Shown piece by piece: positions 1 to 8,543 of a DNA stretch of 26,244 bases. Under the pieces are notes generated by a model, which was given only the letters and a program-made list of their open reading frames with translations, was not told where the DNA came from and did no database searches. Made by a program: the position numbers and the translations under genes. Origin of the DNA: CAYRFU01 sp964423525 (GTDB lineage: Bacteria > Vulcanimicrobiota > Xenobia > Xenobiales > JADMJV01); NCBI GenBank assembly GCA_964423525.1, contig CAYRFU010000051.1:1-26244 (forward strand). The letters run 5' to 3'. Numbering within the stretch: position 1 is the stretch's first letter; each line of letters opens with the position of its first letter.

Positions 1-915
1 TGGCCTTCGCTGTCCCCGCCATCAGTGGAATCCAGGGGCTCGAATCCGGGAAGTTTTGGGGGAAACTGGCTCTCAACGCGGCCATTGGCGGCCTGATCCT
101 CGTTTTCTCCCCTGGCCGGGGTCGGACTGGTCGCTGCCCGGGCTTTGTGGAGCGGCTTCAACACCTATCGCGACGCCCGCCGACCTGTCCCCTGGATCAG
201 CCCCCAGCATTTTGCTCGAGACTTCGTCTCGCGAGTCTCTCCAGGCCAGCCCGGAGAGGACTCGACGGCCGTGGCCAGGGCCACTCAGGCAGCTCTCTCC
301 CGCCTCTCGGAGGCCGAAGGTTTGGAAACGGTTTCGCAGTTCGGTCCTCGCGCCTGTAGCCGGTCTGACTGGCAGTCCTTCCACCTGTTCTTCACCGAAG
401 GCTCGCAAGACGATCGCACCAGGGCGGTGGAAAGTCGGCTCCAAAGCCTAGGGCTTGAGCTTACGGTGGTGGCCACCAGAGGGGAGCCCGGCAAAGCCGG
501 TGTTGGGCGAGTCTATCTAGGCGATCGAGTTCTGGCCCAGTCTCCCGAGTTCGTGGACGCTGTGGCCCTCCACGAGGCCTCCCACGTCGAGCACCGGGAC
601 TATCTCCGAACTTCGACCAGGGGGACCTGGGTGGCCCTGCTGCAGGAAGCCGCCACCATCGACCCGGCCTATCAAGACCTCTGTCGCTGGGCGGTCGATG
701 CGCATCTAGCCACCTGCCGAAACGAGGAGCACCGGGCCGACTCAGAGTCAGTCCAGGGGATGCGAGCCCTCGGTCACTCGCCTCAGAAGATCGCTCAAAC
801 CTGGGAAGCCCTGCTCTCTTGGAGCGACTCGGGAGGGGTGGAGGAGCACTCTACCCATCCTCAGGCCAGGCCTCGTCTGGAGCGGATTCGCGCTCAACTG
901 AACCTCAACCCCTAG
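1..915 (+). CDS. M48-type zinc metallopeptidase, 5' partial, one frameshift
   Basis: The gene enters from the left edge of the window. The first ~35 codons (frame 3) encode a hydrophobic Gly/Ala-rich membrane segment. The reading then moves to frame 1 near 105-113, inside the T4/C4 runs; dropping one base from the C4 run gives a continuous protein. From the TTG at 145 the frame is open for 256 codons. HEASH (residues 143-147 from that TTG) is the HExxH zinc site, EHRAD (E195) supplies the third ligand as in M48, and the C-terminal STHP followed by RLERI is the usual M48 tail. By family it would be a membrane-anchored protease in the envelope; its substrate is unknown. The membrane segment resembles those of the genes at 6379 and 8544. 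I am confident of the peptidase fold and less sure whether the frameshift is an error or real. Confidence 0.8.
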
Positions 916-1391
916 TCTGGATGCTTCACACGGGTAGAACAAGCTGCTAATATTCGCCGCCTCACCGGACCCTTTCGAGACAAAGGTTGCTCGCCCACAG
1001 TTGAAGTGGACCACGACTTTCTCGACCGTCGCTTGATCGGCTTTGCTGCTCCAGAAGGACGGCTTAACGGAGTTGTGATGCCTGGGGTGTATCTTCTCCA
1101 AAGGACTACTCAGCTGAGTAGGGATCATCAGGCAGTCTCCGGACGCCAGCGGTCAGGCTACCGAATATTGCCTCCCACGTAGGCGGCGGTGGGCAAGGAG
1201 GGACAGCCTTTTATGGCGCCATCGGCCTCAATTCCGAGGGTGTTCAACCCTGCCTGACAACCTTGCCAGATTTTAGTCGCTGGCGTTGGGTTGACCTGAG
1301 TTTCGCAACAGCGCGTCAAAAAGTTCATAGTCTCTTTACATCCGCAAGAAAACTAAAAGCACTCCTCAACCAGAAGCCGCAGGAAATTGAA
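916..1391. other. Stretch without an intact gene; broken coding remains
   Basis: No complete gene is visible. Frame 1 stays open past the preceding stop for about 88 codons (to about 1180) and reads like protein, including the run RRLIGFAAPEG. Around 1164-1270 frame 0 reads like protein, with a glycine-rich stretch followed by YGAIGLNSEG. Neither matches a family I recognise. The pattern fits fragments of one or more decayed or misassembled genes. No convincing promoter or terminator was found. Confidence 0.35.
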
Positions 1392-1940
1392 ATGAGACCG
1401 ACAATGGCGGTCCATACGTCAAGCTGCGGTTATCCTTCTTCTGCTTCTTCTGGCCGCCTGTGGTGGAGGCAGTTCGGTCTCAAGCGGCCTGGTCTCGCCT
1501 GGGCCCTCAGCCTCGAATCGAGTGGCTCTCTGGTAGGGGACACCAACGGTGTGACGGATATTTTCATCTACAATCGGCAGCTCGATGCTGTCAAGCGGGT
1601 CTCGGTTGGTGCAACAGGGCAACAAGCTGATGGCGCCAGTGTTATAGGGTCGATGTCCGCCGATGGACGTTTCGTTGCCTTCAGTTCTTTTGCGACGAAC
1701 CTGGTAGCGGGCGACAACAACGGCAGCCAGGATCTCTTCCTCAAAGATCGTCAGACCGGGAATGTCCTGCGGGTTGTCGGCTTGGGAGGAGCACAATCCG
1801 ACGCAACCAACAATAATCAGAGTCTCGTCTCTGCGGATGGGCGAACGGTCTACTCTGTGAGTAACGCAACCAACCTGGTAAGCGGAGACACGAATGCAAG
1901 CTTCGACGTCTTTCGCTTCGACACTCCGTTCTTACCGTAG
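1392..1940 (+). pseudogene. PD40/TolB-like beta-propeller lipoprotein, damaged 5' end
   Basis: The ATG at 1392 follows AGGAAATTGAA, a reasonable ribosome site. After about 11 codons the sequence must shift to frame 1, where 1426-1470 encodes a classic lipoprotein signal: a leucine run, then the lipobox LAAC followed by GGGSS. Frame 1 stops near 1530, and the rest of the protein continues in frame 0. That part carries repeats of the type SADGRFVAF and GDxNGxxDxF, typical of PD40 (WD40-like) propellers, and ends naturally at a TAG. The first repeat looks abbreviated, since the motif between the signal peptide and GDTNG is missing, and the total is short for this family. Two frameshifts plus a likely internal loss make it a pseudogene or an assembly casualty. 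Its expected location is anchored to a membrane by the acylated cysteine. Confidence 0.6.
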
Positions 1941-1976
1941 CTCGCGCCGAATGGCTAGGCACTATCGCGAACCATA

Positions 1977-2348
1977 ATGGTCGACTTTTCGAACGCCCGA
2001 CGAGGTCCCGCCAACGGAATGTCTAATGCCGAAGCCGTGTCGAGAGAGCACGCTGCCCTCAAAAAGAACCTGACTCTGTTTGACGTTTACGCCGTGTGTA
2101 CGGGAGCCATGTTCAGCTCAGGTTTCTTTCTCCTTCCCGGAATTGCTTTTGCTCAGACCGGTTCCTCCTTAGTTCTGGCCTATCTTCTTGCCGGAATCCT
2201 GGTGGTGCCCGCGATGCTGAGCCTGGCTGAACTGGCCACCGCTATCCCTCGTGCAGGGGGGCTCTATTTCTATCTCGACCGCTGTTTCGGCCCGCTGGTA
2301 GGCACGGTAGGGGGTTTGGGCTTCCGAATAACACTGGTCTATGGCTAG
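1977..2348 (+). pseudogene. APC-superfamily permease, N-terminal fragment (TM1-TM3)
   Basis: This encodes the start of an amino acid/polyamine/organocation permease. TM1 has the unwound-helix motif region GAMFSSGFFLLPG, TM2 follows, and the loop RAGGLYFYLDR before TM3 is characteristic. The second ATG at 2019 (MSNAEAV) is the likelier start; nothing like a ribosome site precedes 1977. The frame is lost at about 2320, where VGGLGF is joined to sequence that in normal APC proteins lies around TM8, now in another frame. About five helices (TM3 to TM7, some 600 bp) are missing between this fragment and the next. The downstream fragment is the rest of the same gene. Confidence 0.75.
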
Positions 2349-3712
2349 TGCTGGCCGCCTCCTTTGGCGCCTTCGCCTCTACCGGCAACGCGGCTCTGCT
2401 CTCGTCATCCCGCTACCTTCTGGCCCTGGGTCGAGACCGACGAGTCTTTCCTGTGCTGGCCACGGTCAGTCGCCTGGGTAGTCCCATCTGGGCTCTGCTT
2501 CTCAGTGCAGGGGCGATCGCTTTAAGTCTTTTCACTCTGGATGTCGAAAATGTCGCCAAACTGGCCAGCGCCTTTCAGCTCCTCTTGTTCGCTATGGCTA
2601 ACCTTTCGCTCATAGTCTTGAGAGAGAGCCAGCTTGTCTCCTATGATCCGGGATTCCGATGCCCTCTCTACCCCGGAATGCAGCTCTTCGGTTTCGTCAC
2701 GCCTTTCTTTCTCATAGCCGAAATGGGCCACACCGCCATCGTCTTTAGCTTTGGCCTGGTAGCTGCTGGAGTTTTGTGGTTTCTCTTCTACGCTCGTGAG
2801 CGCATGACGAGCAGCAGTAGCGGCGCCGTCTATTACGTCCTGGCCCGTTTGGTGAAACTCCACCAAAAAGCGGTCCAGCGACTGCACGAGAGCCTGGAGG
2901 GCGGACTGGAAGACGATGCTCTCGATGTCGAACTGCTGGCCATTTTGGGAGAACGGGGCTCACGGGAACAAACCCCTTTCAACGAGGTAATGGCTCAGGC
3001 TCTGGTCCTGGAGGCCAGTGCTGAGCTTCAAGACCAACAGCTGGTGGAAGAGGTGGCGCGACTGGCAGCCCCTCATTTGGACATTCATCAAGGCGAGTTG
3101 ACTGACCACCTTCAAAAAGCCAGAGTCATCCAACTCCGGGAGCAAGCGATGGTGTTGCGCCACCTCACCATCGCTGGTCTGAATCGCTCTCAACTCGTCT
3201 TGGTGCGCCACCGCTACCCAGAGTCCGAAGAGGGTCTTGAAGCGGCTGGAACTATCTATCTGGTCAGTCCCGACCTCGATCCCGGTGAACATCTGCGAGT
3301 GCTCACCCACTTAGCTCTGCGGATCGAACGCGAGGGCTTTCCCAAAGAATGGCTAGCGGCGCGAAGCCCGCATCAGCTTAGAGAGACCTTACTCCATCGC
3401 CAACGTTTTCTTTCTTTCCGGCTCCGGACGGGAGAACCTACAGCCGAACTTATCGGGCAACACGTGCGCCAACTAGACCTCCCCGAAACCACTCTGCTGG
3501 CCGCCATCCGTCGCGGCCATGAAGTCTTGTTTCCCAGGGGAGACACTCTCCTGGCCCAGGACGATCGGGTTACCGTCGTAGGACCTGAAGAGGCGATCGA
3601 GGCTCTTTCGGCGCGTTGGTTACCTGGGGACGAAGAGTTTGTCAGCCCTGGCCCCTCAACCCTGAACAGCCTCGAGCAGGGGCTAAGAATGTATAGTGAG
3701 GAAAATCGATGA
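2348..3712 (+). CDS. APC permease C-terminal part with EIIA-like and TrkA-C-like domains
   Basis: The coding signal begins slightly upstream of the GTG at 2348, at about 2321 in the same frame. TM8 with the motif STGNAALLSSSRYLLALGRD is typical of APC permeases, followed by about four further helices to residue ~155. The soluble tail has two parts. Residues ~175-360 resemble a PTS EIIA type-2 fold (a run of the form GTIYLVSPDLDPGEHL, then HLALRIEREG). Residues ~365-435 resemble a TrkA-C (RCK-C) ligand-sensing domain (motif RRGHEVLFPRGDTLLAQDDR, then VVG). Such tails are known on amino acid and cation transporters and would act as cytosolic regulators. The stop overlaps the next start (ATGA), so the stress protein is translationally coupled. 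Without the missing helices the product could not transport. Confidence 0.75.
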   Translation: MLAASFGAFASTGNAALLSSSRYLLALGRDRRVFPVLATVSRLGSPIWALLLSAGAIALSLFTLDVENVAKLASAFQLLLFAMANLSLIVLRESQLVSYDPGFRCPLYPGMQLFGFVTPFFLIAEMGHTAIVFSFGLVAAGVLWFLFYARERMTSSSSGAVYYVLARLVKLHQKAVQRLHESLEGGLEDDALDVELLAILGERGSREQTPFNEVMAQALVLEASAELQDQQLVEEVARLAAPHLDIHQGELTDHLQKARVIQLREQAMVLRHLTIAGLNRSQLVLVRHRYPESEEGLEAAGTIYLVSPDLDPGEHLRVLTHLALRIEREGFPKEWLAARSPHQLRETLLHRQRFLSFRLRTGEPTAELIGQHVRQLDLPETTLLAAIRRGHEVLFPRGDTLLAQDDRVTVVGPEEAIEALSARWLPGDEEFVSPGPSTLNSLEQGLRMYSEENR

Positions 3713-4161
3713 CGAAAATCCTGATCCCCTTGGACGGCTCACGACTGTCCGAAGAACCGCTCCATTTTGGCCTCGACCTGGTGACAGGCAGCCATCATGA
3801 TATCACGCTCCTCAAGTGCCTTGATCCCAGAGATTGGATTCTGCCCGAGAATCCCACCTCGACCTGGATGGAGAAGCGCGAAAGAGTCGCGACGGAGGAG
3901 GCTCAGGCCTACCTGGAGTCTCGGGCCGGAACGCTTAAATCGGCGGGTCACCAGATCAGCTACCGCACCCCGGTCGGTCAACCGGTGGTAGAGATTCTCA
4001 GAGAGTCTGACCAGGTCGATCTGATTCTCATGTGCTCTCAAGGCCGCAGCGGGCTGAGAAGATTCTTCGTCGGCAGTGTGGCCGAAGAAGTTCTGCGAAA
4101 ATCTCTCTGTCCTGTTCTGCTCGTGCCACCTAAGGAGAGACGCGAGCTCAAACGGACCTGA
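3709..4161 (+). CDS. Universal stress protein (UspA family)
   Basis: The 150-residue length is the family norm. The N-terminal KILIPLDGS strand-loop and the C-terminal segment CSQGRSGLRRFFVGS, then PVLLVPP, identify the UspA fold. The ATP-binding motif G-2X-G-9X-G(S/T) is present except that the first glycine is a cysteine (MCSQG), so nucleotide binding is likely but not certain. The start overlaps the permease stop by four bases (ATGA), so the two are co-translated. By known pairings the protein probably senses nucleotide or stress state for the transporter, a cytosolic role inferred from context only. Confidence 0.9.
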   Translation: MTKILIPLDGSRLSEEPLHFGLDLVTGSHHDITLLKCLDPRDWILPENPTSTWMEKRERVATEEAQAYLESRAGTLKSAGHQISYRTPVGQPVVEILRESDQVDLILMCSQGRSGLRRFFVGSVAEEVLRKSLCPVLLVPPKERRELKRT

Positions 4162-4180
4162 AACGCCATCTGCAGCTGGT

Positions 4181-4193
4181 GGCCAGGCTGGCC
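4181..4193. terminator. Small stem-loop between convergent genes
   Basis: A perfect inverted repeat GGCCA-ggc-TGGCC lies in the 35-bp gap between the convergent stress-protein and lipoprotein genes. There is no T-tract on either side, so it is at best a weak bidirectional terminator and may be chance. Confidence 0.2.
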
Positions 4194-4196
4194 GAG

Positions 4197-4769
4197 CTAT
4201 GATGTTGAAGCCTTTTTCTGACGCTTACGGTCCCGGCGCTCATTGCGCTTGGCCCGATCCAGCACTCTCTCAACGCGACGCTCGAGAGTCTGAATGCGGC
4301 TGACTTGTCGCCCTAAAAGAGCCAGAGCTTCCCCCTCGTTCTCGGGCTTCGCTTCGGCCAGCTTGGTGTGAACGTCTTCGAAAATCCGATCGCTTTCACG
4401 CCAGAGTTCCCGGCGCTCGCTACCCGTGCTCCAACTTCGATCGTTGGTCCGGTCGAGCCGATCCAGGTCGCTTCGGATCGACCTCTCCAGGCGTTCGATA
4501 CGGTGAAGCCCGTGGAAGACCTCACCAAAGGCCTTGTTGGCCTTTTTGAGCTTTGCGATTCCGGCCTCGTCCTCCAGGCCTCGGGCCTCTTGGTAGACCG
4601 CTTTCGCTTTCTTTACGCCCTCCTTCAAGAAGGGCTGGAAAGCCGGCCAACGGTCGGAGTACTCCTGCGCTAGCAACTCGTTCTCGAGATAGATGTAAGT
4701 TTGCTTCTCTACCGAGGTGCCGCATCCCGCCAGCACCACAGCAATTGTTAAAATCGCCCACCATCGCAT
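4197..4769 (-). CDS. Small coiled-coil lipoprotein
   Basis: A 190-residue protein. Residues 1-16 form a lipoprotein signal peptide with lipobox LAGC, so Cys16 should be acylated and the protein membrane-anchored. The rest is highly charged and helical with long runs of Glu/Arg/Lys, and the last ~40 residues are strongly basic (RDRKRQKK), suggesting coiled coil and contact with nucleic acid, peptidoglycan or an acidic partner. The start at 4769 has AAGAGGTAAGG directly upstream. No family is recognised. It is convergent with the stress-protein gene and appears to be its own transcription unit. Confidence 0.8.
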   Translation of the reverse strand: MRWWAILTIAVVLAGCGTSVEKQTYIYLENELLAQEYSDRWPAFQPFLKEGVKKAKAVYQEARGLEDEAGIAKLKKANKAFGEVFHGLHRIERLERSIRSDLDRLDRTNDRSWSTGSERRELWRESDRIFEDVHTKLAEAKPENEGEALALLGRQVSRIQTLERRVERVLDRAKRNERRDRKRQKKASTS

Positions 4770-5299
4770 CCTTACCTCTTGGAGCCGGTAACAAGAATTC
4801 CTGGGACAGACGGGCCGGGCTAGACTGGGCCTTTGGGATCAAGTCTTGAACAAGGTCAACTCACTCCAGGCTAAAAGAGCCGGGGCTTCGTCCGAGCCGG
4901 GAATTACGTGGCCCAACCGTTTCCCGCCGGGTCAACCAGCTTGTCGGACCACAGTCCGTCAATGACCTGTTATCGATTGACCCTCTGCTACGAACTGTCG
5001 CGCCTCGAGCAACTTCCAGAATCCCTAAGGGAGCTCTTGCTTGAAGGCTCTGAACGAGCGAGCTGGAGAAGGATCTGACCCAGGAGGGGCCACCTGGTCT
5101 TGGCCCTGTTCGTCCTCTCAGGCGGGCTTCACGAACTGGCACTGGCTTCGCCCTGGGTAGAAGTCCAGCGGAAACCCCATTGACAAGGGGTCCGGTTCGG
5201 ACGACCCTTGCAGGCTAGCCTGAGAGTTTGTTGTCACTGGGTGAGAAAATTTATGGTTTTTTGAGGGTTCTCGGGTAACGTAGGAGCCAGGTAACCCTA
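4770..5299. other. 530-bp gap with possible coding remnant
   Basis: No intact gene is visible. On the plus strand, frame 2 from about 4850 reads like protein up to SVNDLLSIDPLL near 4990, and frame 0 then continues with RLEQLPESLRELLLEGSER to a TGA at 5076. One extra base would explain the shift. No start codon is in place, so this may be a remnant of a short helical protein. The last ~130 bp before the next gene are more AT-rich and probably hold its promoter, but I cannot pick convincing -35/-10 boxes. Confidence 0.3.
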
Positions 5300-5701
5300 A
5301 TGACCCCAAGACTGAGCCCAGAGAGTGAAAGAGTGCTCGCCCGTCGCATCGTCGACTCGGGCCAGAAGTTGATTTCGCGCGTCCGCGACGCTAACGGCAC
5401 GAGGAGAGATCTGGACCACGCTCTCTCCGACCAGGTCCATATTTCAACCCCAAGCTTTGAGGCCCACGCCTCTTTCGGTGACGAGGGCCTGCACCTAAGT
5501 TCTCAAGAGAGGGTGTCGCTAACCGGCTATGAGGAACGGCGTTTTCAGTGGGCCATCCAGCAGGACGGCACCAAAACGACTTATTGTCAGCAGATCTTCA
5601 TCTCTTGGAATGGAGAAGAAGAGCAACTAGCCACCGAAATCACGGTGGTCGAAGATATCGACCCAGACCAATACGGGTTTACGGTCGACTACAAGTTTTA
5701 G
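5300..5701 (+). CDS. Hypothetical protein, 133 residues
   Basis: No family is recognised. The first ~45 residues are helical and charged, and the remainder is beta-rich and acidic (a run of the form EERRFQWAIQQDGTKTTYCQ, then QIFISWNGEEEQLATEITVV), suggesting a small alpha/beta or beta-sandwich cytosolic protein. No signal peptide or membrane segment. The ATG at 5300 has GGAG 13 bases upstream, a little far. It ends with TAG at 5699-5701, which overlaps by two bases the TAA of the convergent gene at 5698-5700. Confidence 0.7.
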   Translation: MTPRLSPESERVLARRIVDSGQKLISRVRDANGTRRDLDHALSDQVHISTPSFEAHASFGDEGLHLSSQERVSLTGYEERRFQWAIQQDGTKTTYCQQIFISWNGEEEQLATEITVVEDIDPDQYGFTVDYKF

Positions 5702-6201
5702 CTCGGTGGGAAGCTTCGGATACTGGTGTCGTTGGTGTCGATCAATCTCCAGCCCCAATCTTTGAAGCCCGGACTGTCGCCCTGCCCTGTAATCTCCACT
5801 TTGGCCTTCCCGATCTGATCGGCGAGGAGAAAACCAAGACCTTCGGCCGCCTGACGGCTGGCGGTGGCGACTAGAAGCTTGGCCCCGTTTTCTTCGAACC
5901 AGACTGCCTCCACGTGGGGAATATTGGCAATCCGTTCGGACGCCTGCTGTTCCACAGGCCGGTCGTCCCCTACTCCCGCCTTGCCGTAGCGAACCTCCTC
6001 CACGACAACCGGGGTGGTCTCTCCCAGGCGGGGTTTGAACATAGCCGACAGGACGGCTTTGTCTTCGGGAGCTGCCCCCACCGAAAGGGTGGCTTCTGGG
6101 CCGGCTCCGGAGGTCCCGATGGAGCGGGCGCCTACGGCGAAGAGGACGTTCTCATAAAAACTTGCGGCTGCGTTTGCGGTGCCGATCGAGGCTGAAGTCA
6201 C
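5698..6201 (-). CDS. Hypothetical protein, 167 residues
   Basis: No family is recognised. I chose the GTG at 6201 because AAAGGAG lies nine bases upstream; the same frame extends to a GTG at 6243 with no ribosome site. The N-terminal half is rich in Ala, Gly and Ser with small repeats (GTANAAASF, GTSGAGPEA), the middle has VVVEEVRYGKAGVG, and the C-terminal half alternates strand and helix (EAVWFEENGAKLLVATASRQ). No signal peptide or membrane segment. It is transcribed divergently from the propeller gene at 6379 and convergently with the gene at 5300. Confidence 0.65.
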   Translation of the reverse strand: MTSASIGTANAAASFYENVLFAVGARSIGTSGAGPEATLSVGAAPEDKAVLSAMFKPRLGETTPVVVEEVRYGKAGVGDDRPVEQQASERIANIPHVEAVWFEENGAKLLVATASRQAAEGLGFLLADQIGKAKVEITGQGDSPGFKDWGWRLIDTNDTSIRSFPPS

Positions 6202-6378
6202 GGCGAAGGTCTCCTTTGGCCGCCATTTTCCTGGCTTGGTCACAAGTTAACATAAGGCCCTGAAATGTTTCTGAAAAGCCAGGTCGTTCGGAGGATGAAT
6301 CAGGAGAAAGCGAGCCGATTTCACGATTCCTTAAGCTGACAGTTCTAGAAAAGGGTGAGAAACCGCCCGGGAGGTCGT

Positions 6379-7929
6379 ATGCGATCGGCGTCGCTCCAAC
6401 CTCCAACCAATGTCTCAATCCCGACCCGCCTGGCCCCTCTCCTGGAACGAGAGTTGGCTCGGCCGGGCTATGAGAAGGTTGACCGGGTCGCACTGAGCCA
6501 GTCGTTGGCTCAGCAACCGGACCAAACCTTGGAGCTTCTCAGCAACGAAAGTCGCCGCCTGAAGCGAGGCGCCTCCTGGCGGGGTTGGCTTGAGGCTGCA
6601 ACCAAGCTCCCCCTTTACGCTTTGTCGGCGGCCACCGGAGCGGCTGGAGTCTTCGGAGGGGTGCTCACCTTCTCTATCGGGAGTTCCCTCTCGCTAGCAA
6701 GCTTTGGCGGCTGGGGTCTGGTCGGAGTGGCGGCCAGCGGAGCGGCGGGACTGTGGCTAGCCAAGCAGGGTGTAAAGCTGGCTGCCAAATCGGTCGGCCT
6801 GGTGGCTGAGAGAATCGACTACGGTTCCCACCTGCGAAACCATAACGCCCATCAACTCAGTAACTTGACCTCAAAAGTCGAGCGAAGCCTCTCCTTTCCG
6901 GACCCGTCCGTGGCCGCTCCCCAGCTGGCCAGCCCTCCCCCGCTCAAAGAGCAACCTCAAGAGAGTTGGTTCCTGGGTACGGGCCCTTGCCAGCAAATCG
7001 GCTGGGTGGGTCCTACGTTTTGGAGTGAAGCAAAACTGGTCACCGTGGCCGACCAACGGGTGCAGAGTGTAGCCGTCGAGAGCGGAAACCTCCTCACCGA
7101 GGAGAGTCTGGACTACCCCCTTCGCGGAGCGGTTCAAAGCTATCTCGGCAACCACTATCTTGCCAGCGGCGGAGAGGTGAGAGAGTATGACTCTCAGGGA
7201 AACCTGGCCCTGACTCGTGGCGAGAACTACGGCCCTCAGCAGCCGGCCTTCTGCCTGACCGAACAAGGTGGACTGGTGGTCAGTGACCTGAATCAACACG
7301 CCGCCTACTTTGAGGCTGGCCAGGAGACTTGGAGATGGCACACCCTGGAGCGATTCGCTCGCCCTACCCCCGCCCCTACGGTGGGACCCAATCAGAGGGC
7401 TGTGATAGGGGGAGGGCAGCAGCTGTTGAGCATCCCTCTCGAGACGGGAATTCCCGTGCTGGAAAGCAAGTTTCCTTTCTCCATAACCAGCCGCCCGGCC
7501 GTCGGCCCCAACGGCCACATCGTAGTGGGCCACTCTGACGGGGTCGCGTCGATCGACGGCCAGTTCGGCCTGACCCGATGGACCAGTCCCGAGAAGACCG
7601 AGTTTGACCCACTGGTCACCCCCGACAATCGCCTGGTTCTGACCCGCGCCCATCAAGTTCTGGGGCTCAACGATGAAAACGGTCAGGTGGAATGGCGTCA
7701 CGGTTTTCGGAGCCCTCTACTGGGACCCCCTCTGCTCGACCGCTACGGCCATTTGATCGCTGTCACTCAAGACGGAGAAGTAGCCGTGATGGATGGTCAG
7801 GGCCATAGGACCCAGAGTTATGACCTGGGCTTGAGTCTCAGCTGCGCACCCACGTTGGCTGAGGACCAACTGGTCGTCAACACCCAGGAAGGACTCACCT
7901 TCGCCTACGACCTCTACGACAAAGCGTAG
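6379..7929 (+). CDS. PQQ-like beta-propeller protein with Gly/Ala-rich membrane hairpin
   Basis: About 516 residues from the ATG at 6379, which has GGGAGG four bases upstream; a GTG at 6355 in frame lacks a ribosome site. Residues ~60-150 are a Gly/Ala/Ser-rich hydrophobic region, probably two or three membrane helices (GVFGGVLTFSIG, GLVGVAASGAAGLWLA). From residue ~185 the chain is a series of beta-propeller blades of the PQQ/pyrrolo-quinoline-like type (G-x-L/V-x-V-x-D/N-x-x-G spacing, e.g. VAVMDGQGH, LGLNDENGQVEW). Such propellers usually mediate protein contacts rather than bind PQQ. No catalytic residues are evident. Its 3' end overlaps the convergent gene by 16 bp. The membrane region is similar in style to those in the genes at 1 and 8544. 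Confidence 0.75.
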   Translation: MRSASLQPPTNVSIPTRLAPLLERELARPGYEKVDRVALSQSLAQQPDQTLELLSNESRRLKRGASWRGWLEAATKLPLYALSAATGAAGVFGGVLTFSIGSSLSLASFGGWGLVGVAASGAAGLWLAKQGVKLAAKSVGLVAERIDYGSHLRNHNAHQLSNLTSKVERSLSFPDPSVAAPQLASPPPLKEQPQESWFLGTGPCQQIGWVGPTFWSEAKLVTVADQRVQSVAVESGNLLTEESLDYPLRGAVQSYLGNHYLASGGEVREYDSQGNLALTRGENYGPQQPAFCLTEQGGLVVSDLNQHAAYFEAGQETWRWHTLERFARPTPAPTVGPNQRAVIGGGQQLLSIPLETGIPVLESKFPFSITSRPAVGPNGHIVVGHSDGVASIDGQFGLTRWTSPEKTEFDPLVTPDNRLVLTRAHQVLGLNDENGQVEWRHGFRSPLLGPPLLDRYGHLIAVTQDGEVAVMDGQGHRTQSYDLGLSLSCAPTLAEDQLVVNTQEGLTFAYDLYDKA

Positions 7930-8402
7930 CCGCCTTTGAGGCGGTTCCACTCAAAAATCAGACGGCCCTCATCGTAGATAGACCAGCAGTCCATCGCCTC
8001 GGACTCGATGATGGGATCACTATAATCCCAGTCGCTGGTTCGGAAGATGATATGTCCATCTCCATCGACTAGACAGAGCTGTCGACCGCCCAGGTCGACT
8101 ACCCCGTGGTCGTTGGCCAAGGTAGTACCTTCCACGAGGAGGTTGTCGGGCCCCTCGGCCAAGCGGATCCAAACCAGGTCGCCGCGTTGGCTAGAGTCGA
8201 TCGAGACTCCGTTCAGATTGGGCCCGGGAGTGCAAAGATGAGCGTGAGAATTGGAGTTGCGCTCCACCAGAACAGGCGCCCCTAAAAGCGAGTTGGTGGC
8301 TCGTTGAACGGCTGTCGAAAACTCGGTCACGGTGGTTCTCGGCCCGCTTCTGACCTGGAAAACGATCGGTTCGCCCGACCCTTGAATCGTCTGGATCTCC
8401 AT
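7914..8402 (-). CDS. Hypothetical protein, 162 residues
   Basis: No family is recognised. The protein is soluble, beta-rich and acidic, with IVFQVRSGPRTTVTEF near the start, VDLGGRQLCLVDGDGHIIFR in the middle, and a Trp/Tyr-rich acidic C-terminus (CWSIYDEGRLIFEWNRLKGG) that reads like strands of a small beta domain. I took the ATG at 8402; a TTG at 8414 in the same frame is possible, and neither has a strong ribosome site. The last 16 bases overlap the propeller gene tail to tail. It is divergent from the gene at 8544 across a 140-bp gap. Confidence 0.65.
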   Translation of the reverse strand: MEIQTIQGSGEPIVFQVRSGPRTTVTEFSTAVQRATNSLLGAPVLVERNSNSHAHLCTPGPNLNGVSIDSSQRGDLVWIRLAEGPDNLLVEGTTLANDHGVVDLGGRQLCLVDGDGHIIFRTSDWDYSDPIIESEAMDCWSIYDEGRLIFEWNRLKGGYALS

Positions 8403-8543
8403 ACCTGCAGTCAACCTTCACGACCAACCCAAGCTCGGTCTAGAGCCCGTTTTTGTCTTTTACAAAACGGTTACAACATCCCACTACCAGAAGTTAACCA
8501 ACTGTTCAATCATCGGCAACACCCCTTTGCCAGGTTAAGCTGG

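Noticed and set aside
748..1128. 126-codon minus-strand frame
   Set aside because: It is antisense to the end of the peptidase gene, lacks a ribosome site and has no recognisable pattern.
2510..2522. GCGATCGC octamer resembling the cyanobacterial HIP1 repeat
   Set aside because: I noticed only one copy; HIP1 genomes carry it every kilobase or so.
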